From: Prunella strophiata
Lineage: Eukaryota; Chordata; Aves; Passeriformes; Prunellidae
Assembly: GCA_036583965.1 (NCBI GenBank)
Contig: JAZBQD010000014.1
Coordinates: 41,030,990-41,094,989, forward strand
DNA: 64,000 nucleotides
Direction: 5' to 3'
Under the pieces are notes generated by a model, which saw only the letters and a list, made by a program, of their open reading frames with translations, was not told the origin of the DNA and did not search any database. The first letter of the stretch is position 1, and the number at the start of each line of letters is the position of its first letter. This document shows positions 1-12,412 of the stretch, piece after piece. The position numbers and the translations under genes were made by a program.

Positions 1-2450
1 AAAGAAAAACTTAATTGGTGTGTAAGGATTATAAAAACTCTAATTAGACATCAGGTAGTTAATGGGAATTAGTAAAAAAGCCAGTTAAGAGAAATTGAAG
101 GTGGGGCTTTGGATGTTGCTATGGATGTTACTGTGAATGCTGTTGTCACAGAAACACATCAGTTCCACTTCCTTAAAGAAATACTGTTTACAAATTAAAG
201 AAAAATAGGAAGATTGAAATAAGTTCTGGACTGAAAAAGAATGAAGCAGCAGAAAGCTCACATTTATCATGTTATATATTTTATTTGGGAAGTAAATTGT
301 AAAAGTATCTGACAGTCCTGATCACCATGATTGAGGGTTTATTTGACTCTGAGATCTCTAAATTTATATTTGTACTTGTCAGTTAAGTATCTCCAGCTCC
401 ATCAGTATTAGAAGAGATCAAATTCACATGGTCAATACATTCCAGGGAGATGTTCACCTATCACCTATGAGGTATCAATGTTAGGGAGAGTGTCTTCCTG
501 ACAGAGGATGTTGACTACCCTATTATTTTTTCATCAGTTTTTGCTACATTTTCTACTTGACAATTTGATCTATTTTGCATTTCAGACTCATTTACCAGAT
601 TCCCTGGACAGTAATTGACATTTTCCATGTAGTAGTTCTGTCCTTCCGTCTTCAAATTTGCTGAGTTTAAGAACTCATTTATGAAACAAAGTGATTTGAA
701 TGTTTATTACCTTGAGCAACTCTGAGACTCGGCCCCAGTATAATAGTAATGCTGACTTGCAGTATTTATGATAATAGCCCTGGTTCTCTGTGCATCTTTT
801 TTACCTTGCAATTAGATGCATTTTTTTAATCATGAAAACACATATTTTAATGCTTGTTATACACTTCTAGAAAAAAGGAGGTAAATAAATTATTTTGAGT
901 TTATCTTTTCAGTGAAACTTCTGTACTTCCATTAGCTTTTGGCTTGGTTGTTTTCTTTTTAAATGCTATTATCATGAAAATTCAATAGAAATTACTTTTT
1001 AATTTGCAACTCCATAAATAATATAGCTATGTGTGGAGTACTGTATGTTTTATTAGTCTTTAGAAGCCAATGAGCCTCTTATTTTTCTGCTGACTAAATA
1101 AGGCACAAAAATAGTTTTTAAAGTTACTTGAAGAAAGCCTATGATAATTTTTGTAGCTAAGATATTTAGTCAACATTCTTGTTCTGCATGAATTGTTTTG
1201 CATTGGCTGTAGGAGTTGTACACGTAAGTAAGGGACAAAAAGCTATTTGATAAACATAATTTCAACTATAACCACTGTTTATAACTTTGGAAAAGACCAG
1301 GACATTTATAAGGATTATATTTTCTGAACATGTAAATTTTCTGTGGGATAATTTCTGAGGAGTGTTAAGGGCAGAGGTCTGCCAGAAGAAGATGTTTCTG
1401 AGGTAGCCATTAGTGCTGATGCCTTTTTCCTGGCCCTAGAATTAAGAGCCAGACATGGTTAAGGGACAAAAGGGTTTTTACTTTGATATTTAAAGTAAAT
1501 GTCAAGGTGGAATATGCCAAAATGCACCCACCCGCATATACAATTTTATAGACCTTGAAAATTAGCAAATTTCATAAAGATTCTCAGTAAGAAGCTTAAA
1601 TGAATGGTGTGACAATCCCCCTATTCTAAAGTATTACTCTCAGATGGGGCTTAATCCTTAAATTTAAAATATGTCCAGAGAGACCCTTGGTTTCTTAAGA
1701 CATCATAGGACTTTTCAGCCTCCAACTGTGAGGCCTTTAGGATGTTTGGTCTTCTTGCCTTCTTAGCATAGCAGATCTATGCTAAGATATCAGGCCTAAA
1801 GAATTACTTGTATGCTAGAAATACTGAGACTACATAAAAGGTATATAAAAAAAGAAAAGGCAAAAAATCATCATGGCATCACTGTTAGCTTTGGCAATAT
1901 GAGGATGCAGGCAGCTGTAAATCTGGATAATACTGACTGGGCTAGATAATGGAGGGGAGGGTGGGCTCAAGAAAGATGACAGTGTGGATAAATGAGACAA
2001 TAAAAGAAATTTTGGGCTGAGAATAGACATTTGGATAAAAATCTTTCCTTCATTTGAGCAATGTTTCCATTGAAAGTTGTCCCAGATGGAGAGTACTCTG
2101 TAATCAGTATCTGAACTCCTGATGGCCAAAGCACAGCTTTAAAATACAAAATATGGTATCCTTCCCTTTCTTTCACTGGTGGTTACTGTTTGTCCAAGCA
2201 AATGTCTCCACACAACAGGTTGCTGCATCATGTTGTCTGTCCTAAAGTCAGTATATAAATGGCATTTGGGTATCCTGGAGTGAAGGCATGGATTATCAGT
2301 GGATGGCAAAGCCTAGCAGAAATTATTCAGCCCTCTAAAATAGGCATAATTGCAAATAAATGCAGCACAGAAGATTCAAACTGATTCATTCTGCTCTGGT
2401 CTTAGGTGCATAATGAAAAGTTCCTTATCTCCAACTTTGCTGTAAGAGGG
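1..2450. other. AT-rich non-coding DNA
   Basis: No coding region, RNA gene or classifiable transposon was recognised. All open frames are short and have no recognisable domain. The part from about 1380 to 2160 is slightly richer in G+C and could be a very old, unclassified repeat, but no family landmark is visible. A short perfect hairpin at 1761-1787 is listed separately. Confidence 0.6.
1761..1787. repeat. short perfect inverted repeat (hairpin)
   Basis: TCTTAGCATAG at 1761-1771 is the exact reverse complement of CTATGCTAAGA at 1777-1787, with a 5-base spacer. The pairing stops at a T/T mismatch just outside the arms. It is too short for a microRNA precursor and is not flanked by target-site duplications that I can see. 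It may be chance or a dyad binding site. Confidence 0.6.
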
Positions 2451-2630
2451 AGGAAGGAAGGAAGGAAGGAAGGAAGGAAGGAAGGAAGGAAGGAAGGAAG
2501 GAAGGAAGGAAGGAAGGAAGGAAGGAAGGAAGGAAGGAAGGAAGGAAGGAAGGAAGGAAGGAAGGAAGGAAGGAAGGAAGGAAGGAAGGAAGGAAGGAAG
2601 GAAGGAAGGAAGGAAGGAAGGAAGGAAGGA
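2451..2630 (+). repeat. (GGAA)n microsatellite, perfect, 180 bp
   Basis: About 45 uninterrupted copies of the tetranucleotide AGGA/GGAA run from 2451 to 2630 without a single deviation, then give way to TATATATGGG. The absence of interruptions suggests a young or actively homogenised array, so its length is probably polymorphic. Its open frames on both strands are artefacts, because the repeat contains no stop codon in any frame. Confidence 0.97.
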
Positions 2631-3608
2631 TATATATGGGCATATGAAGACCCATTCTCAGTAAAGCCTTGAAGGTATTCACCAGGTCTGCACACCTGGC
2701 TTACTCAGCTGGTTTGCCTGAAATCTGTGTTCACATGGCAGCAAGGTCTCTGTAGCATAAGTGGGCCGTGTGAGAAAATAGAATAGCAGTGCTGTGCAAT
2801 ATTCTGCATGGAAATGGATAGGCTGGCCCAGCAACTCCCTCAGAGAGCTCAGCCATTTCATTGCATACAGAATTTGGTCTGTAGTGCTTGTGAATGAAGT
2901 AAGGCAGCAACAGAGACAAGGTCAGCGTAGAAAGATCAGTGAAAGTATAGGTGATGATCAATTGTGATGTTATTATCATGGATCAATAGTCCATGTCTTT
3001 CTTCTGCTTGGAACCACACTAATCCTATCTTATCCATAAGAATAATTAAATTTTATGCAATAAACAACAGATCCTACTTTAATCCACCATGTAGAGATGA
3101 TGATTTAATTTTGGCTTACAAAAAAGGACACATCCTTCTCAGTCTACAGTAGTACTTCCAGCAGAGGTCCTTTGCATCACAGGATTACCCATATAGAAAT
3201 TCATTTGTTTTGCATAACGGAAGATGATCGTAGAACAAGGTGTTATGTCTTCAGGCAGCTGCTCTGTAATCTTTATATACAGGGCTAATCTTCCATATTT
3301 ATTTGGCTGCTCACCTGCTGAACTTGCCTCCTGCCACTTATTATGTTCAGGAGCAAGTCTATTTTCAGAAAGCTGTCATGCCCTCTATTTATCTGTTGAT
3401 AAAATTATGACAACCTTTAACTACTTTGTAAGTCAAATCTTACCTCTTCACACATCTTGATTTTTTTTTTTTTGTTGAAAGATGTTCTTTTCAACTACCT
3501 AAATAAAGAATAAAAAATTATGAATATGCATTGTTTTTTACCCTTTACCTCTCTGTTTTTGTCATCTTCTCTATACTTTCACAGCTTGCTTGCTTGTTGC
3601 AGAAATAC
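2631..3608. other. non-coding spacer between two GGAA arrays
   Basis: This is unique AT-rich sequence of about 1 kb between the two purine arrays. It has small open frames without recognisable domains and a short T run near 3462-3473. No transposon landmark is visible. Confidence 0.6.
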
Positions 3609-5109
3609 AAGGAAGGAAGAAGGAAGGAAGGAAGAAGGAAGGAAGGAAGGAGGAAGGAAGGAAGGAAGAAGGAAGGAAGGAAGAAGGAAGGAAGGAAGAA
3701 GGAAGGAAGGAAGAAGGAAGGAAGGAAGGAAGGAAGGAGGAAGGAAGGAAGGAAGGAAGAAGGAAGGAAGGAAGGAAGGAAGGAAGGAAGGAAGGAAGAA
3801 GGAAGGAAGGAAGAAGGAAGGAAGGAAGAAGGAAGGAAGGAAGAAGGAAGGAAGGAAGAAGGAAGGAAGGAAGAAGGAAGGAAGGAAGGAAGGAAGAAGG
3901 AAGGAAGGAAGAAGGAAGGAAGGAAGGAGGAAGGAAGGAAGGAGGAAGGAAGGAAGGAAGGAAGGAAGAAGGAAGGAAGGAAGAAGGAAGGAAGGAAGGA
4001 AGGAAGAAGGAAGGAAGGAAGGAGGAAGGAAGGAAGGAAGAAGGAAGGAAGGAAGGAAGAAGGAAGGAAGGAAGGAAGGAAGGAAGGAGGAAGGAAGGAA
4101 GGAAGGAAGGAGGAAGGAAGGAAGGAGGAAGGAAGGAAGGAAGAAGGAAGGAAGGAAGGAAGGAAGGAAGAAGGAAGGAAGGAAGAAGGAAGGAAGGAAG
4201 AAGGAAGGAAGGAAGAAGGAAGGAAGGAAGAAGGAAGGAAGGAAGGAAGGAAGGAGGAAGGAAGGAAGGAAGAAGGAAGGAAGGAAGAAGGAAGGAAGGA
4301 AGAAGGAAGGAAGGAAGGAAGGAAGGAAGGAAGGAAGGAAGGAAGGAAGAAGGAAGGAAGGAAGGAGGAAGGAAGGAAGGAAGAAGGAAGGAAGGAAGGA
4401 AGGAAGGAAGAAGGAAGGAAGGAAGAAGGAAGGAAGGAAGGAAGAAGGAAGGAAGGAAGGAAGAAGGAAGGAAGGAAGAAGGAAGGAAGGAAGAAGGAAG
4501 GAAGGAAGGAGGAAGGAAGGAAGGAAGGAAGGAAGGAAGAAGGAAGGAAGGAAGAAGGAAGGAAGGAAGAAGGAAGGAAGGAAGAAGGAAGGAAGGAAGA
4601 AGGAAGGAAGGAAGGAAGAAGGAAGGAAGGAAGAAGGAAGGAAGGAAGGAAGGAAGGAGGAAGGAAGGAAGGAAGAAGGAAGGAAGGAAGGAAGAAGGAA
4701 GGAAGGAAGAAGGAAGGAAGGAAGAAGGAAGGAAGGAAGGAAGAAGGAAGGAAGGAAGGAAGGAAGAAGGAAGGAAGGAAGAAGGAAGGAAGGAAGGAAG
4801 AAGGAAGGAAGGAAGGAAGGAAGGAAGAAGGAAGGAAGGAAGAAGGAAGGAAGGAAGAAGGAAGGAAGGAAGGAAGGAAGAAGGAAGGAAGGAAGGAAGG
4901 AAGGAAGAAGGAAGGAAGGAAGGAAGGAAGAAGGAAGGAAGGAAGGAAGAAGGAAGGAAGGAAGAAGGAAGGAAGGAAGAAGGAAGGAAGGAAGGAAGGA
5001 AGGAAGAAGGAAGGAAGGAAGAAGGAAGGAAGGAAGAAGGAAGGAAGGAAGGAAGAAGGAAGGAAGGAAGGAGGAAGGAAGGAAGGAAGAAGGAAGGAAG
5101 GAAGGAAGA
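3609..5109 (+). repeat. 1.5-kb compound polypurine array, (GGAA)n with GAA interruptions
   Basis: Every base from 3609 to 5109 on the + strand is A or G. The commonest unit is 15 bp, three GGAA followed by GAA. It is mixed with units carrying five or more GGAA and with occasional GGA in place of GAA. All three forward frames stay open through it (up to 561 codons) only because purine codons cannot be stops; the encoded Glu-Gly-Arg-Lys repeats are not a protein. The sequence around each GAA interruption reads the same in both directions along the strand, which is the mirror symmetry needed for intramolecular triplex (H-DNA). Such an array is normally collapsed in short-read assemblies, so the exact length depends on the assembly method. 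Confidence 0.97.
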
Positions 5110-6253
5110 TTCAGTAGAGAAAAAAATAATTTGATTAGCTCAAAAATTATGATTCTTTCAGATTTCTACTACTGGCCTTTGATCTACTTCCCTGGTATCA
5201 TATAACTTATATAAATACACATGATTTTCAAGCTGCCTTGCATAAATTTTTTCTAGTCACGTTAGCATTATTTCAAGAATCTGGAATGGAATAGAAACCT
5301 TCATAGAGGCCAGGGGCTTTTCTTTTAACCCTATCCATGCAGTAGAGTATTTAGTATTTAGAAAGATGTCCAGTCATCCTGATTCTCAATAGATATACTG
5401 AACACTAAACAAAGTTGCTGGGAAAAAGGATTATGTTAAGATATTTTTGCTGCCCAATAAATGAATGTTAGAATGACATACATGCACTCAATATATGTAT
5501 TTATTTTATTTTCATGCCTTGCTTTCCCACTATGTATTACTCCAAGATGGTGCATTCACTAACATCTTCAAAATATAAATATAGTTCAGTATTGCATTAT
5601 TATTGTTTTTAAGTGTAAAAAGCAGTGCCAGCTGTACAACATCAGCCAGTAGCCTACTAAAGCAACTTTTCTGGTTCATATAATTTGTGCTTCCACAAGG
5701 CCAGTAGGTGTTTCGAGATAGAATCTAGACAGATAGAATCACTAGGATAAATAAAAAAATCTGTACAAAAATTAGACTTCCATATCTTTCAGAATTTTAA
5801 GACATCAATTAAGTTACATTTCTGAAGCTTTTCTTTATTTACTCACGGGATTAATGCATACACACTTTCCCTTGATTTATCAGTCCATTTGTGCTCAGGA
5901 AAATTTTAATATGTATCTGTCTCTTAAAAATTGTTAAAGAATATTTATGCTGCTACATATAAAAATGCATGCCTAAAGTGAGATACTCGTTTCCATCATC
6001 ATTACTGAAACACTTTTACTTGTTCTTTTAAAAATACTGAGGCAATTGCAAAACAAAAAACTTTACAGCTGATGAAAGAAATAATTCCTACAATAAAAGA
6101 AGCTTATTTGCTTCTTTCCAGGATTTGTTTTCCTTTTTTTGCCTGTTTGGTTGATAGCCCAGTTTAATATGTGTCACACTACTTTTCTTTGAGTTTGGCC
6201 ATCAGTTTACAAATCCTGAAATTGGTGAGGGGCTTTTTTCAGTATTCTGTTTG

Positions 6254-6279
6254 GGTTTTTTTGTTTTTTTTTTTTTTTT
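6254..6279. repeat. poly(T)-rich tract
   Basis: A nearly pure T run with a single G interruption. There is no adjacent retrocopy or LINE body on either side that would make it a retrotransposon tail. Confidence 0.9.
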
Positions 6280-6707
6280 AAATGAACCTATTTTTAGCAG
6301 CAAATAAATGCTTGGTGCAAGATTTGGAACAATATAAAATAAGTAACTGTGTGGGAAATGAAACTAGGTTTCTAGTTTCACTTCATTTATTTTCTAGAAA
6401 TGTAACTGGAGTGAGTGAGGTAGGGTAGTTGGTTGGATGCTGTTTTTGAATAAATTTTACTTTGTAATTGATTAATTTATTTATTGAATTTAAAAAAATA
6501 TACTTAAAAATACAATTTATTCTTCAGTTGTTGATAGCAAAAAAGCTTGGATTAATAAGTATTAGTGCTTACTTAGTAGGAAATCTGAGTTTTCCATTGT
6601 AAAAGATCTTCACCATTTTTCTGAAATTTCACTAATTTACTCTGGTAATTTGTTTCTCCACTGAATTTATTAAATAAAGAACCAGGAAAAAGTGATTTTT
6701 GTTTGGG

Positions 6708-6730
6708 TTTTTTTTTTTTTTTTTTTTTTT
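6708..6730. repeat. poly(T) tract
   Basis: Pure T run of 23 bases following TTTGGG. Like the tract at 6254-6279 it is preceded by the same short motif, TTTGGGTTTTTT, which may be coincidence. Confidence 0.92.
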
Positions 6731-8792
6731 CTGTTCCTATTGTTGCTAAACAGTCTTGATAATCACTTATTTACTTTAAAAATGTCTTCCAAGCATCTGA
6801 CTTCACAATAGTGAGAAAATAAATTAAAGGTCTTGGACTTTAGGTCAAATCCTCCAAACTGCCTGTATTAGAACTACTTTTTCACATACACAGGCAGTGC
6901 AGTGGTTTTATGCTCCCTCTTTGAGAGTTAAGAAAAATGAGAAATTTTTTATGATCATGTAGGTGTCAAATTTTATGGTGTCATTGGGGCCAGTAAAGCC
7001 AAGCAGTTTTTGTTGGAGACCCAGAATCTGCTCTACTTGTCTTTTGGCAAGTCTAGCTTGGACTTGTCCTAGAGGTCTTGAGCTGATCTCCCAGTTTAAT
7101 TTGCCTTCTTCTGAGTATGTACCAAAGTAGGGGAAATCTTGAAAGATCAAGTCTGAATGTATAATTCCTTGTCTTAGATTTTAGAGCTAAGATAGATATG
7201 TCCTGTGGCAAAACATACTTTTCAATCATGTTTGTCTGTCTTTATGAGTTGTTACTCTGGTGTCTGGAAAGCTTCCAAATAAACAGTGGATTTTTTGAAA
7301 AGGATCTGAATAGAACTAGAAGCAATCCTTTGGGAGAAAATATACAAGAAATATACAAAGCCTTATGCAAATAAGAGCCCCATTTGAATTTGGCGGTCCA
7401 CCTAGTTTATCTCTGACAAAGACCAGAACTTGGAAAAGACAAGTGAAGGAATAAGAAATGCAATAACTGAGCTCTTTTCTCCTCTTCTCACTAAAGAAAA
7501 GTCTCTTTTATTTTTTTGCCTGTATGACTGTTGTTGCTTTGAATATTTATTCAACGTGGATTTGCTTTCTAAAAAGTGATATCTCGGTTTTCACGTTAAC
7601 TTGCAGCTGTAAAAGCCTTAGGTATTTTTCTTAAAGGCATTCTATTACTGATAAAAAGAAAATAATTTAAATTTGGGCTTGATTTTTTTTTTTAAATATG
7701 TCTCATCCTTGTACAGGAGACTGGCAAATAAGGATGTAATTATTTGACTCCTTTGCCTTCTCTTTTATAGTTGAACTATTTTCCCATTTGTCTCTTTTAT
7801 CAGCAAAATTTGGATTTCATGGACTTATGCAAACATATTTATATGCTGTTTGTTCAGCTGTAACCTCTGACAAGAAGCATTTCAGTGAAATGTGAAGTTG
7901 AGGTGCTGCGTTCCTGCTATCAGAAAGAGCAGCAGAATTGTAAGAAACACTTAATGGTAGATTTTCCAAAGTGGAGCTTTAGAATGGGAAATTTATTTTA
8001 AACTAAAGGATTGTTTAATGGAATCAGAATAACTCAGATCTAAAGAAACACAACTTAGAACTGAAATAAATAGTTTTGTATTTTTAAAAATATGCAAAAT
8101 ACTCTTTTTTTTAATAGTATCTTTGAAAAAATGTAGGAGTCCTGGATTTAAGATTAAAAATGCCAAATATCTTTCTTACATAAATATTTTCAGGCATGAA
8201 AATATTTTTAAATTCAAATGAAAAATATGCTTTAAAACCTAAGAAGATATTAGCCTGTTAATAATTTTCTTTTAATGATAAAATACATTTACATGCACAA
8301 ATAAATGAATGAATGATAAAGCAAGGAAATTTGTAGTTCCATTGTGTTAGTGATCCACAGTAGTAATAAGAAATAATACCACACCTAATTTAATTAGGCT
8401 AAATGTTGTTATCTTAATTTATCTGGCTATTTAAATTCAGTCTGTCAAATGGGAATCATAATTTAAATAAAATGAGACTAATTAATAATTTTGTTTGTTT
8501 TTTCTATGAAAGACGCTGTTTTTCATGGGAAAAATCACAAAATATTTTGAGGTAAAGAAATCATTTATAACATTGTCCTTAGAAACATTTTCTTCCAATT
8601 AAAGCACTTACAATATTATGAAAATATATTATTATGTTATCATACATGCAAAGGCAAAAAGACAGAAACAGAAATTGCATCTCAGGGACTCTTCCCACTT
8701 CATTGAATGTCACATTTCTTGGTGCTCACCAGGTTACACTGCACAGGTGCTGAGGAACAGATTTGTCCACTGCAGACTTTTTCTCAAGGCTA

Positions 8793-8829
8793 TGAGAGAG
8801 AGCAAGAGAGAGACAGTGAGAGAGAGAGA
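8793..8829 (+). repeat. (GA)n-rich imperfect simple repeat
   Basis: GAGAGAGAG runs interrupted by CAA, ACAGT and similar. It is a small imperfect GA microsatellite that again has its purines on the + strand. Confidence 0.8.
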
Positions 8830-10874
8830 TGTCTGCTTCCTAAAGAAGGATATCTTGAATCCCAGTGTTGTGTTCCAGAAAAAAACATACTTCACTGCTT
8901 CACGGGAGTTGAGGAGCTGGCTTACTAAAGAGTTGAACCAGATTTTTGTTAGATATTTCTCAGGATAGGTAGTTGGAGAACAGGAAGAAAAAAGAAGAGG
9001 ACTAAGGTGAAAATTCACCCTTTTTCAGCCTTTCTTAATGATTTTCAGATATGTAAAATTTCAGACAGTTTTGAAAAATTATTATAAGAGGAAATAAAAA
9101 AATTCTGTGTCTGAAGAGCACACTTTTAAAAAATTGCACTTTAAAACCCCAGATGCTCCTCTGGTCATTCTGTTGTAAAATAACATTAAAAGATGATTCA
9201 AATTTTTAAAAAATGTAAAAATTAGTTCAATGTAGGAAGAAGAACACTGTCAGAAATAAAAGAAGAAACAACTGAATAGAAGGAGCTATTTAGAACTACT
9301 CAAGTAACATTTCCTATGCATCCGTGAAAGCCATATCTGAAAAGAGCCAAAGATATTTAATGGGAACTGAATAATTGCCAGTCCTTTCCTTGATGTTTCC
9401 TTGAGTCAGATAGAAAAGTATGAGAAAATGGGTCTTTTATCCTTCACTAATGAAATTTACACTAACCTGTTGAAAACTTCAGCAGCTTGTTGTGAAACAC
9501 ATTTCTGCCTTTTCCAGTCTAATTTTGCTTTTTGTAGGGGCTTTTGTTTTACTGTTCAGTTATTTTCAAGTTTTATTACAATGATAAATAATGGAAATTC
9601 TATGCATTCTGGAGATAAAATGAAAGGTCCTACTTGCTATTTTGCAAGGTGAACTTCTAACTGTTTGGGAGCTAGCTGCATTTCCTCATCTTGTGTGACC
9701 AGTAACAGTGATATCTTAGCAAACATAAAACCTTAGACAAATATTTATAAAATGTCATATCAAACACTTGGACAAACTAAATGCTGTAATCAGATATATG
9801 TGAACTACTCCCCAATCTCCAGACTTTTTAAGGATTTTATGAACTCTTGGAGCCCTGTCCTGCTGGTTGTGAGGTATAAAGAGGTTGTTCTTCCATCATT
9901 TTCAATAGGATTGTATTGCCTAACTGTAAGAGTTTTGGAGCATCTTATTTCTATGTAAGAAATGAAGATACAATTTCACTGTCTGAGGAAGTTACTCACA
10001 GCATTGCAGACTCTTCTGACTTATTAAAAAGGTTGCCTCGTTTCTTTATTCTAGCTATTTTTTGTACTTAATGTGCATACGACCACAAGCAGAGAGTATC
10101 AGAGGCTGTAATGACAGACTTTCCCCTTTAATGTTATTTATTTTTTTAAAGCATAGCTTTGCATAACTTAGTAGATCAGTATCATTTTCTGCCTTATTAA
10201 AATTGGTTGATAAAGGGAATATTATTTTCTTGCTCAAGTTTTCCCTTGAACTGAAAATAAATTATTAAAGGGCTTTCTTCTCTTAAAACCAGAAAAGAAG
10301 ATAAATTTGTGTATCAACAGAAAATATTTCAGTCATGATGAAATAACAAAAATATAATTTCAAAACAAACTGTTTCCTTTTCAGAAAATGTCAAAACACT
10401 TCACAGACAATTTTCAAAATTCTCTCACTCCTTCTGCAGCAGCTATTTCGCTATTGAAACATAAATTGCAAGTAATTTTGGATCTCCTACAGTTGCTTTT
10501 ACAAGTTTATTATCTATCTGCTTAAAATACCACATCAAAACACAGTCCTCATGTGTCTGGTAAATCCAATCTAAATTGGGTTTTAACTACTTTCACCTAA
10601 GCCAAATTTCATGAATCTTGTGGGTTCTCCCCTCACCAAAAAAAAAGAACTCCCACAAACTAAAAGTAAGGTAGTCATACAACTTAAATCTTTTAGCTCT
10701 TTCCTTGCAATGTAGGAGTACTCCAAGTTTTCTCAAGTGCGAAGAGGATGTGATACAATATGAGACTACTGAGCCTAGCGTGCTTTCATGGACTGGTGGT
10801 CTTCTAAATGCAGATTATTTTACCAAAGACTTTGACAGTAAAGGAACATTGAACTTGGACAATATAAATATTTG

Positions 10875-10904
10875 TATGTATATATATATATATATATATA
10901 TATA
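10875..10904. repeat. (TA)n microsatellite
   Basis: Alternating TA of about 30 bases, preceded by TTTGTATG and followed by ATTTGC. Likely length-variable. Confidence 0.93.
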
Positions 10905-11865
10905 ATTTGCAGTCTGTGCGTGCCTCTCCGTAAATTAAGGAAAGTCTAACTGAACATCCAAAGCACATTGTATGCACTTCATCATATAAAATTATCTAAG
11001 GACTCTTCTACTCTAACACTTTAGTAGTCCAACACTAGAGGGTCTGCTATTGCAGTGATAAAATTACACTGAAATTAAGCAGTTTCAGTGTCTTAAAATA
11101 TTCATGATTTATAATAATGGATCATGAAAGCCTTCAATATGCTAAGTTTAACCTGCAAAATCTCCTATTTTCTTATAGAGGAGAGAAAATATTTGGGGTT
11201 AAAAAGAAAATAAAATGAAAATTATAATACAGCCAGTGAGAAACAAAAAATAGCAAGGGCAAGGAATATAGTAAAATAGATTGACAAGTACCTGTAAAAC
11301 TGCTGGCTATGCAGTACTTCACAAATTAAAAGTCATGGTCTATAGATAAAGCATTTGCAAGAGCTGACTTATCAAAAGGACTTAGTCCAAGGCTTTAAGG
11401 GGACATTCTATCAGCTTTGTGGAACAAAAAACAAAGCAAAACAAAAAAAAAAAAAAAAAAACCAAAAAAAAACAGAACAAAAAAAAAAAAAAAACCAAAG
11501 AAAAAAATGTCTTGCAAGGAATCACAAGTTGGTGTCATCAGAATATACAAATGTTCAGAGGGGCAGAACCTACTCAGGCAGTGTAGGGATGAGCATTGCA
11601 GAAAGAAATGTTAGCATTTAAAACAAAAAATTAGAGACAAAATGGCTCAGAGAATTTGGGTGACACACCCTATATGCTTCATGCATGAATGAGATCATAT
11701 TATATATGCAAATATAATAATACATGGAAATACCTCCAGAGAGACTATTGAAAGGCAAACATCCTAGTGTTCCTTTAGAGTTCAGGTGCAAAGTTCTAAA
11801 TAGAGATTTATGACTTGAGGATACATGATTTTAATTGTTAAGAAGATGTGGATTTTGTTGAGTTG
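10905..11865. other. AT-rich non-coding DNA
   Basis: Unique sequence with an A-rich tract at 11424-11507. No domain-bearing open frame and no transposon body was recognised. Confidence 0.55.
11424..11507 (+). repeat. A-rich low-complexity tract
   Basis: Several A runs separated by C, G or GAAC make an 80-base A-rich block. It produces Lys-rich open frames that are artefacts. The sequence upstream does not look like a processed transcript, so it is not called a retrocopy tail. Confidence 0.85.
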
Positions 11866-12412
11866 ATCCTGGCTGGACAGCAGGTGCCCACTAAATCATT
11901 CTGGCACTCCACTCCTTCAGCAGAATGGGAAGGGAAGAAAATAAGACAGAAAAACCTCATGGGTCAAGAGAAAGGCAGTTTGGAAAGCAAAGGACTCATA
12001 CAGAAGCAAATGAGAACAAGAGATTGATTCTCTACTTCCTGTCAGCAGGCCATGTCCACTGATGGAATTAGTAGCAATTAGCCACTTCTCTGGAATCAGG
12101 GCATCAATGCAGGTAATGGCTGTCCTGGATGACGAACAGTAAAATAACAAATGTCCCCCACTTCCTTCTCTTAGCTTTTGTTGTTGAGCAAACATTGTAT
12201 ATAATAGCTTTTGGTCAGTTTGGGCCAGCTGTCCTGGTTGTGGACCCTCCTAAGACCTTGCCCACCCCCTGCCTACTGGTGGTGGTGGGGAACATTGGAA
12301 AGACAGCACTGTTCAGCCAAAGCACTAGTTGTAAACATCAAAGCACAGCACTGTGAGAACTGCTATGGGGAAAATTAACTCCATGTCAGCCAGATTACTA
12401 TACATGGTTCAT
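11866..12412 (+). mobile_element. old endogenous-retrovirus-derived repeat (LTR retrotransposon fragment)
   Basis: Several landmarks match a bird ERV-derived repeat that I recognise by pattern, in this order on the + strand: GGACAGCAGGTGCCCAC near 11876; a CTCATGGGTCAAGA block near 11957; TCTTAGCTTTTGTTGTTGAG near 12169; TTTGGTCAGTTTGGGCCAGC near 12210; and near the end GAAAATTAACTCCATGTCAG. Copies of this family usually end with a GAAAATTAACTC-type segment. It is GC-richer than its surroundings and carries many indels, so it is old. No coding capacity remains. The precise family (ERVL-like is my guess) and both boundaries are uncertain. Confidence 0.6.

Larger units (their letters stand above)
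5110..10874. other. AT-rich non-coding DNA
   Basis: No gene or classifiable transposon was found in this 5.8 kb. It carries T homopolymers (listed separately), a GA-rich patch at 8793-8829, and a stretch around 7780-7990 with a less skewed composition that could be a conserved element. Open frames are all about 116 codons or shorter, without domains. Confidence 0.55.

Noticed and set aside
2402..2695. Ser/Pro/Phe-rich and Arg/Lys/Glu-rich frames over the (GGAA)n array
   Set aside because: They are direct translations of the tetranucleotide repeat with no context of a gene.
3520..5205. 561-, 528- and 514-codon open frames over the polypurine array
   Set aside because: A purine-only strand cannot contain stop codons, so all three forward frames are open by composition. 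The products are only Glu/Gly/Arg/Lys repeats.
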